NCBI GenBank assembly: GCA_003477045.1 | Contig: DMTS01000161.1 | Coordinates: 1 to 24,802, forward strand | Length of the DNA: 24,802 nt | Reading direction: 5' to 3' | Origin: Candidatus Delongbacteria bacterium | GTDB lineage: Bacteria > UBA4055 | Shown here: positions 7,140 to 13,977 of the stretch, piece after piece | How the letters are laid out: every line of letters starts with the position of its first letter | Position numbering within the stretch: the stretch's first letter is position 1 | Translations under genes and position numbers: made by a program | Notes under the pieces: model-generated | What the model was told of the DNA's origin: nothing | Databases searched by the model: none | The model's input: the letters and a program-made list of their open reading frames with translations, nothing else

Positions 7140-7258
7140 ATCTTTTATCGGGGTGCGCCTGAACCCGGGTGTGTCGGTAAAAGAGATGAACAGGATACGG
7201 ATAATCCGGGCATAAAGCACGGATGCGCATAAAAATGCGTATAAAACCCCAAAAGGAG
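7140..7258 (+). promoter_or_regulatory. Structured leader before rpsB, candidate S2 autoregulatory RNA element
   Basis: The 154-nt gap between rpsI and rpsB holds no gene. A 10-pair stem forms between 7141-7150 (UCUUUUAUCG) and 7175-7184 (CGGUAAAAGA), with an inner GGGU/ACCC helix (7151-7154 with 7163-7166). A small GGAU/AUCC hairpin lies at 7193-7207. An 8-pair hairpin with an AAAA loop lies at 7223-7242 (AUGCGCAU with AUGCGUAU). CCCC at 7247-7250 could pair with GGGG at 7150-7153. The Shine-Dalgarno AGGAG is at 7253-7257, right beside these structures. There is no U tract, so this looks like a translational leader rather than a terminator. Confidence 0.55.
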
Positions 7259-7263
7259 AAAAA

Positions 7264-8085
7264 ATGCCGAGAGTAACAACACAACAGCTTCTTCTGGCAG
7301 GATCGCACTTCGGTCACCTGTCAAAAAGATGGAATCCCAAAATGAGGCCTTACATCTTCACAAAGAAAAAAGGTATTCATCTGATCGACCTAAACAAAAC
7401 CGTAGAGAAGATCGATGAAGCATGCGACGCCGCGATGAAGATCATAGCTAAAAGAGGTAAAATTCTTTTCGTAGGTACTAAACCCCAGGCAAAGGATCTG
7501 CTGAAAGAAGAAGCAGTAAGATGCCAGATGAACTACGTAACCGAAAGATGGCTGGGCGGATTTCTGACCAACTTTCAGACTATAAGAAATTCCATTAGAA
7601 CCTTAGAAGAACTCGAGAGAAAAGCAACAGACGGAACCTATCAGAAGATCAATAAAAAAGAAAAGATCATGATAGAAAAAGAAAAAGCTAAGCTTAACAA
7701 GGTTCTGGAAGGCGTGAGAACTATGAAAGTGGTTCCCAATGCTATCTTTGTTGTGGACACTATAAAAGAAGTAATCGCGATAAAAGAAGCCAAAAAATTA
7801 AAGATCCCGGTTTTTGCGATATGCGATACCAACTCCGATACAGATGATATAGACTATGTCATCCCGGCGAACGATGATGCTTTTAAGTCTATCGGGCTTA
7901 TTACAAAAGTTTTCAGCGATGCGATTCTTGAAGCCAGTCAGGTAGCTAATATCAAAAGCGCGGACGAAGGCAGAGCTCCAATAGAAAACAGCGATGACGC
8001 TGATAAAAAAAGAGCTCCGAAAAGACCGTTGAGAAAACCGGTCAGGAACGAGGATGGAAAAGAAGAACAGCCTTCAGAGAATTAA
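7264..8085 (+). CDS. rpsB: 30S ribosomal protein S2
   Basis: This 273-aa S2 of the small subunit begins TTQQLLLAGSHFGHLSKRWNPKM, then IFTKKKGIHLIDLNKTVEKI and GKILFVGTKPQAKDLL. It contains YVTERWLGGFLTNFQTIRNSI and VVPNAIFVVDTIKEVIAIKEA, and the ICDTNSDTDDIDYVIPANDDAFKSI block. All are conserved S2 features. After about residue 235 there is a charged, low-complexity extension (DADKKRAPKRPLRKP), longer than in E. coli S2, as in many other phyla. The AGGAG Shine-Dalgarno is strong. The gene is followed by tsf, the standard rpsB-tsf pair. Confidence 0.98.
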   Translation: MPRVTTQQLLLAGSHFGHLSKRWNPKMRPYIFTKKKGIHLIDLNKTVEKIDEACDAAMKIIAKRGKILFVGTKPQAKDLLKEEAVRCQMNYVTERWLGGFLTNFQTIRNSIRTLEELERKATDGTYQKINKKEKIMIEKEKAKLNKVLEGVRTMKVVPNAIFVVDTIKEVIAIKEAKKLKIPVFAICDTNSDTDDIDYVIPANDDAFKSIGLITKVFSDAILEASQVANIKSADEGRAPIENSDDADKKRAPKRPLRKPVRNEDGKEEQPSEN

Positions 8086-8106
8086 AAAAAAAGCGGGAGA
8101 CAGAAT

Positions 8107-8961
8107 ATGGCAGAAATTACAGCAAAAATGGTAGCGGACTTAAGAAAATCAACCGGATCCCCGATGATGGACTGCAAAAAAGCTTTATCCGAATCCAATG
8201 GTGATTTTGAGGAAGCGGTTAAGATATTAAGAGAAAAAGGAATGGCCAAAGCCGCAAAAAGGATCGGGAACGAGACTAATCACGGCAGGATATTCTGCAG
8301 AGTATCAGATGATAATAAAACAGCATCGATGCTGAAACTGACATGCGAAACTGAACCTGTAAGAAATACGCAGGAATTTTTAAATTTCGGCGAAAAAATG
8401 TCTGCTATAGCATTCGGCGGAGATTTTTCAAAATTTGAAAGCGAAGAGATCAACGCGGAACTGACCGAAATAAGAGCAAAATTAGGTGAAAACATCACTA
8501 TAGTAGAATATGAAAGAATGCAGGGCGATGTCGTTTCCCACTACATCCATTCAAACCTGAAAGTCGGAGTTCTGATCAAACTTAGTCTTGGTGACAAATC
8601 AAAATCTTCAAATTCTGAAATAATAGAGCTTGCGAAGAATCTGACCCTTCAGATAGCTTCTTTAGCTCCAAAATCGGTTTCTTCAGATGACCTGGACCCC
8701 GAATTCATTAAGGGAGAACTTGAGATAATTAAAGCACAGCTGAAGGAAGACCCTAAAAACGCGAATAAACCTGATAATATTCTTGAAAAAATAGTTGAAG
8801 GAAGGAAAGGTAAGATCTTTGCCGAATCCTGCCTGCTGGAGCAGGAATATGTTAAAGAAAAAATGTTCGTAAAAGAGCTTATATCTTCGGTTGAAAAATC
8901 AGCCGGGACAACAATAAAAGTTGAAAAATTTGTCCGTTTCCAGATCGGGGCTCAGCAGTAA
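8107..8961 (+). CDS. tsf: Elongation factor Ts
   Basis: This 284-aa full-length EF-Ts is the nucleotide exchange factor for EF-Tu. The N-terminal UBA-like region ITAKMVADLRKSTGSPMMDC is followed by KKALSESNGDFEEAVKILREKG and MAKAAKRIGNETNHG. The core has LKLTCETEPVRNTQEF, where most EF-Ts proteins read NCETDFVA, so the usual D-F is E-P here. The C-terminal VEKSAGTTIKVEKFVRFQIG motif is intact. It lies 21 bp after rpsB with a GGGAGA Shine-Dalgarno. A strong intrinsic terminator begins 9 bp after its stop. Confidence 0.96.
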   Translation: MAEITAKMVADLRKSTGSPMMDCKKALSESNGDFEEAVKILREKGMAKAAKRIGNETNHGRIFCRVSDDNKTASMLKLTCETEPVRNTQEFLNFGEKMSAIAFGGDFSKFESEEINAELTEIRAKLGENITIVEYERMQGDVVSHYIHSNLKVGVLIKLSLGDKSKSSNSEIIELAKNLTLQIASLAPKSVSSDDLDPEFIKGELEIIKAQLKEDPKNANKPDNILEKIVEGRKGKIFAESCLLEQEYVKEKMFVKELISSVEKSAGTTIKVEKFVRFQIGAQQ

Positions 8962-8969
8962 AATTCTAA

Positions 8970-9000
8970 AAGGCTTTGTTAATTCAAAGCCTTTTTTTTT
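8970..9000 (+). terminator. Intrinsic terminator between tsf and pyrH
   Basis: AAGGCTTTG (8970-8978), a 6-nt TTAATT loop and CAAAGCCTT (8985-8993) form a perfect 9-bp stem, followed by T residues to 9000. pyrH starts only 18 bp later with no room for a full promoter. Read-through, or a promoter inside tsf, must therefore supply pyrH. Confidence 0.9.
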
Positions 9001-9018
9001 AATTAAAATCGGGGCGGG

Positions 9019-9735
9019 ATGATGAAAAAAGCCAAATACAAAAGGATACTTCTGAAGTTATCGGGCGAAGCACTCGTAGGAAACCAGGGCTACGGTATAG
9101 ATCCTGAGATCGTGAAAAATACTGCAGCTGAAGTCAAGGAGATATACAAGCTCGGAGTTCAGATCGGAATAGTGATCGGGGGCGGCAATATTTTCAGAGG
9201 TCTTTCAGCGCACGCAAAAAACATGGACAGAGTTCAGGCTGATCAGATGGGTATGCTTGCAACTATAATAAACTCGATAGCTATCCAGAATGCTCTTGAG
9301 CTTGAAGGAATTGAAACTGTAATTCAGAGTTCAATTCCGATGGATTCTATAGCGGAACCGATAGTGATCAGAAGAGCAATGAGGCATTTTGAAAAGGGAA
9401 GGATCGTCATTTTCGGAGGAGGCACCGGGAATCCGTATTTTACTACAGATACTGCCGCGGTCTTGAGGGCGCGCGAGATAAATGCCGAAATAATAATAAA
9501 GGCTACAAAAGTTGACGGAGTGTATGATTCTGATCCGGTAAAAAACCCGAAAGCAAAGAAAATCGATAAGATATCATATATAGATGTATTGAATAAAAAC
9601 CTTAGAGTGCTCGATACCACCGCAATAAGTTTCAGCATGGAAAACAAACTCAGGATCGGAGTAGTAAACCTTCTTAAGAGCGGACATTTAAAAAGGTTCG
9701 TAATGGGAGAAAAAATAGGTTCGATAGTAGAATAA
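9019..9735 (+). CDS. pyrH: UMP kinase
   Basis: This 238-aa enzyme phosphorylates UMP to UDP in pyrimidine nucleotide synthesis and belongs to the amino acid kinase fold. Visible motifs are RILLKLSGEAL, GIVIGGGNIFRG, DQMGMLATIINSIAIQNALE, the FGGGTGNPYFTTDTAAVLRA substrate loop, and KATKVDGVYDSDPVKNP. Length is normal. Two adjacent ATGs (9019 and 9022) follow GGGGCGGG; the second has more usual spacing, so the real start may be 9022. The ribosome recycling factor gene frr, which commonly follows pyrH, is absent: a terminator and the dcw promoter come next. Confidence 0.97.
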   Translation: MMKKAKYKRILLKLSGEALVGNQGYGIDPEIVKNTAAEVKEIYKLGVQIGIVIGGGNIFRGLSAHAKNMDRVQADQMGMLATIINSIAIQNALELEGIETVIQSSIPMDSIAEPIVIRRAMRHFEKGRIVIFGGGTGNPYFTTDTAAVLRAREINAEIIIKATKVDGVYDSDPVKNPKAKKIDKISYIDVLNKNLRVLDTTAISFSMENKLRIGVVNLLKSGHLKRFVMGEKIGSIVE

Positions 9736-9758
9736 AAACAGTTCGCATATCACTTCTA

Positions 9759-9790
9759 AAGCCGTCAGCCGACGGCTTTTTTTTATTTTT
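9759..9790 (+). terminator. Intrinsic terminator after pyrH
   Basis: AAGCCGTC (9759-9766), an AGCC loop, and GACGGCTT (9771-9778) form an 8-bp stem followed by a T tract interrupted once by A. It separates the translation-gene operon from the dcw promoter at 9811. Confidence 0.9.
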
Positions 9791-9810
9791 TGGAAATTAA
9801 AAAAATTCTC

Positions 9811-9837
9811 TTGACAAAAGATGATTAATGTTATAAT
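9811..9837 (+). promoter_or_regulatory. Extended -10 promoter of the dcw cluster
   Basis: TTGACA (9811-9816) and a consensus TATAAT (9832-9837) are separated by 15 bp. That is short, but TG at 9829-9830 makes an extended TGnTATAAT. Transcription should start near 9844, about 33 nt before mraZ, placing the AAARTG repeats in the first transcribed bases. Confidence 0.75.
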
Positions 9838-9844
9838 TTTAGAA

Positions 9845-9881
9845 TGTGTGTATGAAAATGTATAAAAGTGGAGAAAATGAG
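9845..9881 (+). promoter_or_regulatory. Candidate MraZ operator repeats
   Basis: AAAATGT (9855-9861) and AAAGTGG (9865-9871) are exactly 10 bp apart. Weaker copies continue the register upstream (TGTGTGT, 9845-9851) and downstream (AAATGAG, 9875-9881, over the mraZ start). The pattern AAARTGK-N3 matches MraZ boxes described for mollicutes, and the 10-bp period matches E. coli. MraZ binding just downstream of -10 would repress the whole cluster. Binding itself is inference. Confidence 0.5.
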
Positions 9882-10356
9882 CATATTCTCAGGTAAATAC
9901 AAGTATTCACTGGACGAAAAAGGCCGTATAAACTTCTTAAAGATCCTTAAAAGATTCGGTATCGATAAGGAAAATAAAGAAGAGGTTTTCTACCTGATGA
10001 AAGATTATGTAAAGATCACAGGTTCCGACAAGCAATATCCTATATTTTATTTATACACTGAAACAGAATGGTCTGAATTTTCAAAACTTCTGGAGAATGA
10101 ATTCGACGATGACGAACTTTCTGCGTTCACAACTCAATATTGCGATGAAACTACGATGGATAACATGCAGAGGGTATCATTCCCAAAAGAATTTTTGAAA
10201 TATATAAAAGCTTCAAAGAACCTCTTCATTCAGGGACTGGGCAACAAACTTCAGGTATGGTCACAGGAAAATTTCGACGAGTATTCTAAAAGTCTTACAA
10301 AAGCCGTAACATCTAAAGACTATCACGGTTTATACAGCAAACTCAGAAAAAAATAG
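9877..10356 (+). CDS. mraZ: Transcriptional regulator MraZ
   Basis: This 159-aa protein belongs to the SpoVT/AbrB-fold MraZ family, which binds direct repeats in its own promoter and controls the dcw cluster. The first AbrB half reads FSGKYKYSLDEKGRINF, with the conserved D-x-K-G-R. The second half has DNMQRVSFPKEFLKYI, where the usual D-x-Q-G-R is altered (Met-Gln-Arg). It ends with FDEYSKSLTK. I start at the ATG at 9877, with GGAG four bases upstream; an in-frame GTG at 9868 overlaps that Shine-Dalgarno. It is the first gene of the cluster, with candidate binding repeats just upstream, consistent with autoregulation. Confidence 0.88.
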   Translation: MSIFSGKYKYSLDEKGRINFLKILKRFGIDKENKEEVFYLMKDYVKITGSDKQYPIFYLYTETEWSEFSKLLENEFDDDELSAFTTQYCDETTMDNMQRVSFPKEFLKYIKASKNLFIQGLGNKLQVWSQENFDEYSKSLTKAVTSKDYHGLYSKLRKK

Positions 10357-10386
10357 AAGATCATTAAAATAAAAAGAATTACTCCT

Positions 10387-10404
10387 CCGCTACTTCGGTA
10401 GCGG
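10387..10404 (+). promoter_or_regulatory. UUCG-capped hairpin between mraZ and rsmH
   Basis: CCGCTAC (10387-10393), loop TTCG, and GTAGCGG (10398-10404) form a perfect 7-bp stem with a C(UUCG)G tetraloop, an unusually stable RNA hairpin. Only a short TTTGCATTT follows, so termination would be weak. It may act as a partial terminator or protect the 3' end of the mraZ message. Confidence 0.6.
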
Positions 10405-10429
10405 TTTGCATTTAAGGGATTTATATATA

Positions 10430-11359
10430 ATGAAAGCAGTCAATTATCACATACCGGTACTATTAAAAGAGACAATAGACATGCTTGTGATCAACAAACA
10501 CGGTGTATATCTTGACTGTACTTTGGGCGGCGGCGGTCATGCCAGAAAAATACTCGAATCTATTGAACCGGACGGTTATGTTTTAGGAATAGACAGGGAC
10601 AAACAGGCAATAGATTATGCATCCAATGAATTGAGTTCTTTTAAAAATTTTAAAGGCGAGAATATTAATTTCGCAAGAATTAACGAACTTGAGCAGATAG
10701 TATTCGGCATGCAGTTCGATGGCATACTTCTTGACCTTGGTGTCTCCTCAAAGCAGATAGATGATCCTGAAAGAGGATTTATGTATTCAGAAGACGGCGA
10801 ACTGGATATGAGAATGGACCATGCGCAGGGAATATCAGCTTGCGACATAATAAATTCATACGGCCCGGCCGAGCTGGTTGATATATTTTTTAAATACGGC
10901 GAGGAGAGAAATTCAAGAAAGATAGCCGAAAAAATAGTTCAGTACAGGGATAAAAAAAAGATCAGAACTACAGGTGAGCTGGCAGATATTATCGGTTCAG
11001 TATGTTCTAAAAATTTCAGAATAAAAACTCTGTCAAGGATCTTCCAGGCACTGAGGATCGAAGTCAACAAAGAGCTTGATGAGCTTCAAACCGTTCTTGA
11101 TTTCAGTATGAATATATTGAAACCGAACGGCAGAGTAGCGGTAATTTCGTATCATTCGCTTGAGGACAGGATAGTTAAGCAGTTCATAAATGAATATTCG
11201 ACCGGATGTAACTGCCCGAAAGAGTTTCCTAAATGCGTATGCGACAAAAAACCCATAATAAGAAGCATTACAAAAAAACCTATCTGTGCTTCAGAAGAGG
11301 AAATCAAAGTCAACTCAAGATCAAGAAGCGCAAAGCTTAGAATTTTTGAAAAAATTTAA
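10430..11359 (+). CDS. rsmH: 16S rRNA (cytosine-1402 N4)-methyltransferase RsmH
   Basis: This 309-aa SAM-dependent enzyme methylates C1402 of 16S rRNA in the ribosomal decoding centre. It shows YHIPVLLKETIDML at the start, the SAM loop LDCTLGGGGHARKIL, and GIDRDKQAIDYA. The block FDGILLDLGVSSKQIDDPERGF, a helical insertion domain and the end motif VISYHSLEDRIVKQF are also present. The usual Cys-rich segment (GCNCPKEFPKCVC) follows. The ATG at 10430 has AAGGGA upstream and matches the usual family start. An in-frame TTG at 10406, eight codons upstream, lies in the 3' part of the UUCG hairpin and is unlikely. ftsL follows after 12 bp. Confidence 0.97.
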   Translation: MKAVNYHIPVLLKETIDMLVINKHGVYLDCTLGGGGHARKILESIEPDGYVLGIDRDKQAIDYASNELSSFKNFKGENINFARINELEQIVFGMQFDGILLDLGVSSKQIDDPERGFMYSEDGELDMRMDHAQGISACDIINSYGPAELVDIFFKYGEERNSRKIAEKIVQYRDKKKIRTTGELADIIGSVCSKNFRIKTLSRIFQALRIEVNKELDELQTVLDFSMNILKPNGRVAVISYHSLEDRIVKQFINEYSTGCNCPKEFPKCVCDKKPIIRSITKKPICASEEEIKVNSRSRSAKLRIFEKI

Positions 11360-11371
11360 AAGGAGGACATT

Positions 11372-11803
11372 ATGGCGTCCGAATTATATGCAAGGGGAAA
11401 TGGTACAAAAACTCTAAATAACAGATTCAGAATTTTTAAGAAACTGTTAAAATTTCTGCCTATGGTTTTCCTGTTCGCAGGATATGTAATACTTCAGGCT
11501 CAGGTAAAAACCGTTTACAGGAATAATGACGAGCTTGTTACTCAGAAAAACATGCTGGCGGAAGAGCTTGAAAGATTGACTTCGGATTACGATAAAATGC
11601 TTTCCTACAGTGAGATCAAGGAATTCGCGCATAATGAGCTTTCGATGACCCATTCGGTCAAGAACCTGAGAACTTTCGCGATTATAGATAAAGATGATAT
11701 ATTCAACACTGGGGAACTCTCAAAGCTTCCTTCGCTGTTCGAAACGAATTTTGATCTGGCTTCTCTGGAACCGGAAGAATCATCAATCCCTACACAAGAG
11801 TAA
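11372..11803 (+). CDS. ftsL: FtsL-like cell-division protein
   Basis: This 143-aa small bitopic protein has a basic cytoplasmic N-terminus and one membrane helix at about residues 27-45 (FLPMVFLFAGYVILQAQ). A short periplasmic coiled coil follows (ELVTQKNMLAEELERLTSDY, about 55-80), then an acidic C-terminus. Sequence conservation in FtsL is always low; the call rests on topology, size and position between rsmH and ftsI, the standard place for ftsL. FtsL works with FtsB and FtsQ to activate septal FtsWI. The gene has a perfect AGGAGG Shine-Dalgarno. Its C-terminal tail is longer than in E. coli FtsL. Confidence 0.8.
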   Translation: MASELYARGNGTKTLNNRFRIFKKLLKFLPMVFLFAGYVILQAQVKTVYRNNDELVTQKNMLAEELERLTSDYDKMLSYSEIKEFAHNELSMTHSVKNLRTFAIIDKDDIFNTGELSKLPSLFETNFDLASLEPEESSIPTQE

Positions 11804-11807
11804 ATTC

Positions 11808-13976
11808 ATGATTAAAAAGCGGCCCTCAAATATAAAATCTGAAAAGGTTTTGGAGAGTAAGAACAGATCGAGGGTGCTTTTCATAATTATACTCAGTCTA
11901 ATTGTTTATATGGTTATTATTGCGAAACTGTATCAGGTTTCGGTGACGAACCATGATTATTATGTAAAAAAATACAAAGAACAATCGAGAAAAAAGATAA
12001 CGATATTTTCTCCAAAAGGATACATCTACGACCGAAAATACCATAAACTAGCGGAAAACATAGGTTTTAACATGGCCTTCGGGATCAACACGAAATTCGT
12101 AAAAAATAAAAATGATCTTTCAGAGAGAATATCCGCGATTACCGGTGATGATAAGGGAAAGTATCTGAAAGAGCTCAAAAAGAAGAACGGGTTCGTGTGG
12201 GTCGCAGACGATTTAACCGAGAAAGAGAGACTTCAGGTTCTTAACATCCTGAATGAGGACGAAAGCTCAGCCGCATCGTTCAAAGTAACACCAAACAGAA
12301 TTTATCCGCAGGGAAAAACCGCTGGTCAAATTTTAGGTTATATCGATATTGACGGAAAAGGATTAAGCGGAATAGAAAAAGAATATGAAAACCATCTTTC
12401 GGGAAAAGACGGATGGGAATATATTTTTAAAGACGGGAAACAAAAAAAATCGTTCGGTACAGAAACTAACAGGAGGGAACCCGTCCCGGGAAACAGTGTC
12501 GTGCTGACTATTGATGATAACTATCAGGCGATAGTCGAAGACGAGCTTGCCAAAGCTGTTGTTGAATGGAAAGGGCAGAAAGGGGTGGCTATTGTGATGG
12601 AGCCTGGATCAGGTGAAATACTTGCGATGGCAAGCTTTCCGGATTTCGATCCTAATAAACCCGGAGATTATGATCCTTTTGCAAGAAAAAACAAAGCTAT
12701 TACGGATTTTTATGAACCAGGATCTACATTCAAAAGCCTGTCGGCTGCGATACTTTTCGAAGAAGGCCTTTTAAATGAAAACGATATGTTCATGTGCAGC
12801 AATAATGGGTACAAGATAGGAAGGTTCACAATAAAAGATTCCCATAAAAATGAAGTGGAACTGATGAGCTTTAAAGATGTGTTGGCAAATTCCAGCAATA
12901 TCGGTACTCTTCAGGCTTTATCAAGACTGGACAAGAATACTTATTATAAATATCTGAGAGACTTCGGTTTCGGCAATAAAACAGAACTTGGTCTTACCGG
13001 AGAGGTCAAAGGGCAGTTGACAAAGGTAAAATCATGGTCGCAGACGACAATGCCTACAATGAGTTTCGGGCAGGGAATAAGCGTAACCCCGCTTCAGCTT
13101 GTGACGGCTTACTGCGCAATAGCCAACGGCGGTAACCTTGTTAAACCTATGATAGTAAAGGGAATTATTGATCAGGAGAATAGGATAATCGAAAAATTTG
13201 AACCGCAGACCGTAAGAAAAGTGATTAGCGCTGAAGCAGCCTCAAGGGTCAGAGAACTCCTCAGGTATGTAGTTGTGAACGGAACAGGTTCAAATGCCGA
13301 CATACCGGGTTTGAAGATAGGCGGAAAAACGGGAACTTCACAAAAAGTGACCGACGGTAAGTATTCAAAAAACTCATATGACGCAAGCTTTATCGGAATG
13401 GTGCCGTACGATGATCCGAAACTTGTCTGTTATGTGATGATAGATTCGCCTAAAGGAAATATTTATGGCGGAACCGTCTGCGCACCGGCTTTCAAAAATA
13501 TCGTTCAGCGTATTTATGACGACAACAGGTCAAAATCCTATTCGGATAACGCTAAGGGCATAAAAATGTTAGAGGTGCCAAATTTAACAGGAATAAAAAC
13601 AGGCGAAGCGGAAAAGATACTTAAACAAAAAGGTATATTATTCAAAATAGAAAACGAGGAAGAGACGATAGCTTTTCAGTCAAAAGCGCCTTTCAGCCTG
13701 ATAAAAGAAAAAGAGCTTCTCGTATTGTCAGGTACGGCAAAAAAAAGTGTGACATCTCAAAAACTCGAACTTACTCCTTCCGCAGTTAATTTATCGGCAA
13801 GAGAAGCTGTAAAACTACTTCACTCACTTGATATTGAAACGGTCATTATAGGTAAAGGAAGCGTCTATAAGCAATCGGATATAATAAAAGATCAGATAAG
13901 CGGAACAGACAGATGTAGTCTCTACTGCAAACTGCCTGAGCTGGAAAAACCTCAAATACTGGCGGAAAAAAAATAG
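11808..13976 (+). CDS. ftsI: Septal peptidoglycan transpeptidase FtsI (PBP3) with PASTA-type C-terminus
   Basis: This 722-aa class B penicillin-binding protein crosslinks septal peptidoglycan with FtsW. A membrane anchor lies at about residues 22-40. The PBP dimer domain has SPKGYIYDRKYHKLAENI, where a canonical Arg-Gly is replaced by Lys-Gly. The transpeptidase domain has the active-site STFK at 306-309, SSN at 362-364 and KTGT at 507-510. Beyond it, residues about 588-641 form a PASTA domain (VPNLTGIKTGEAEKILKQKG), and about 655-708 look like a second, weaker one. The ATG at 11808 follows the ftsL stop by 4 bp. The frame is open upstream to 11694, but starting there would overlap ftsL by 110 bp. 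murE begins 1 bp after its stop. Confidence 0.95.
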   Translation: MIKKRPSNIKSEKVLESKNRSRVLFIIILSLIVYMVIIAKLYQVSVTNHDYYVKKYKEQSRKKITIFSPKGYIYDRKYHKLAENIGFNMAFGINTKFVKNKNDLSERISAITGDDKGKYLKELKKKNGFVWVADDLTEKERLQVLNILNEDESSAASFKVTPNRIYPQGKTAGQILGYIDIDGKGLSGIEKEYENHLSGKDGWEYIFKDGKQKKSFGTETNRREPVPGNSVVLTIDDNYQAIVEDELAKAVVEWKGQKGVAIVMEPGSGEILAMASFPDFDPNKPGDYDPFARKNKAITDFYEPGSTFKSLSAAILFEEGLLNENDMFMCSNNGYKIGRFTIKDSHKNEVELMSFKDVLANSSNIGTLQALSRLDKNTYYKYLRDFGFGNKTELGLTGEVKGQLTKVKSWSQTTMPTMSFGQGISVTPLQLVTAYCAIANGGNLVKPMIVKGIIDQENRIIEKFEPQTVRKVISAEAASRVRELLRYVVVNGTGSNADIPGLKIGGKTGTSQKVTDGKYSKNSYDASFIGMVPYDDPKLVCYVMIDSPKGNIYGGTVCAPAFKNIVQRIYDDNRSKSYSDNAKGIKMLEVPNLTGIKTGEAEKILKQKGILFKIENEEETIAFQSKAPFSLIKEKELLVLSGTAKKSVTSQKLELTPSAVNLSAREAVKLLHSLDIETVIIGKGSVYKQSDIIKDQISGTDRCSLYCKLPELEKPQILAEKK

Positions 13977-13977
13977 C

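Noticed and set aside
11694..11807. Upstream extension of ftsI by 38 codons
   Set aside because: It overlaps ftsL in another frame and its residues do not resemble FtsI; the ATG at 11808 gives the expected basic N-terminus and membrane anchor.
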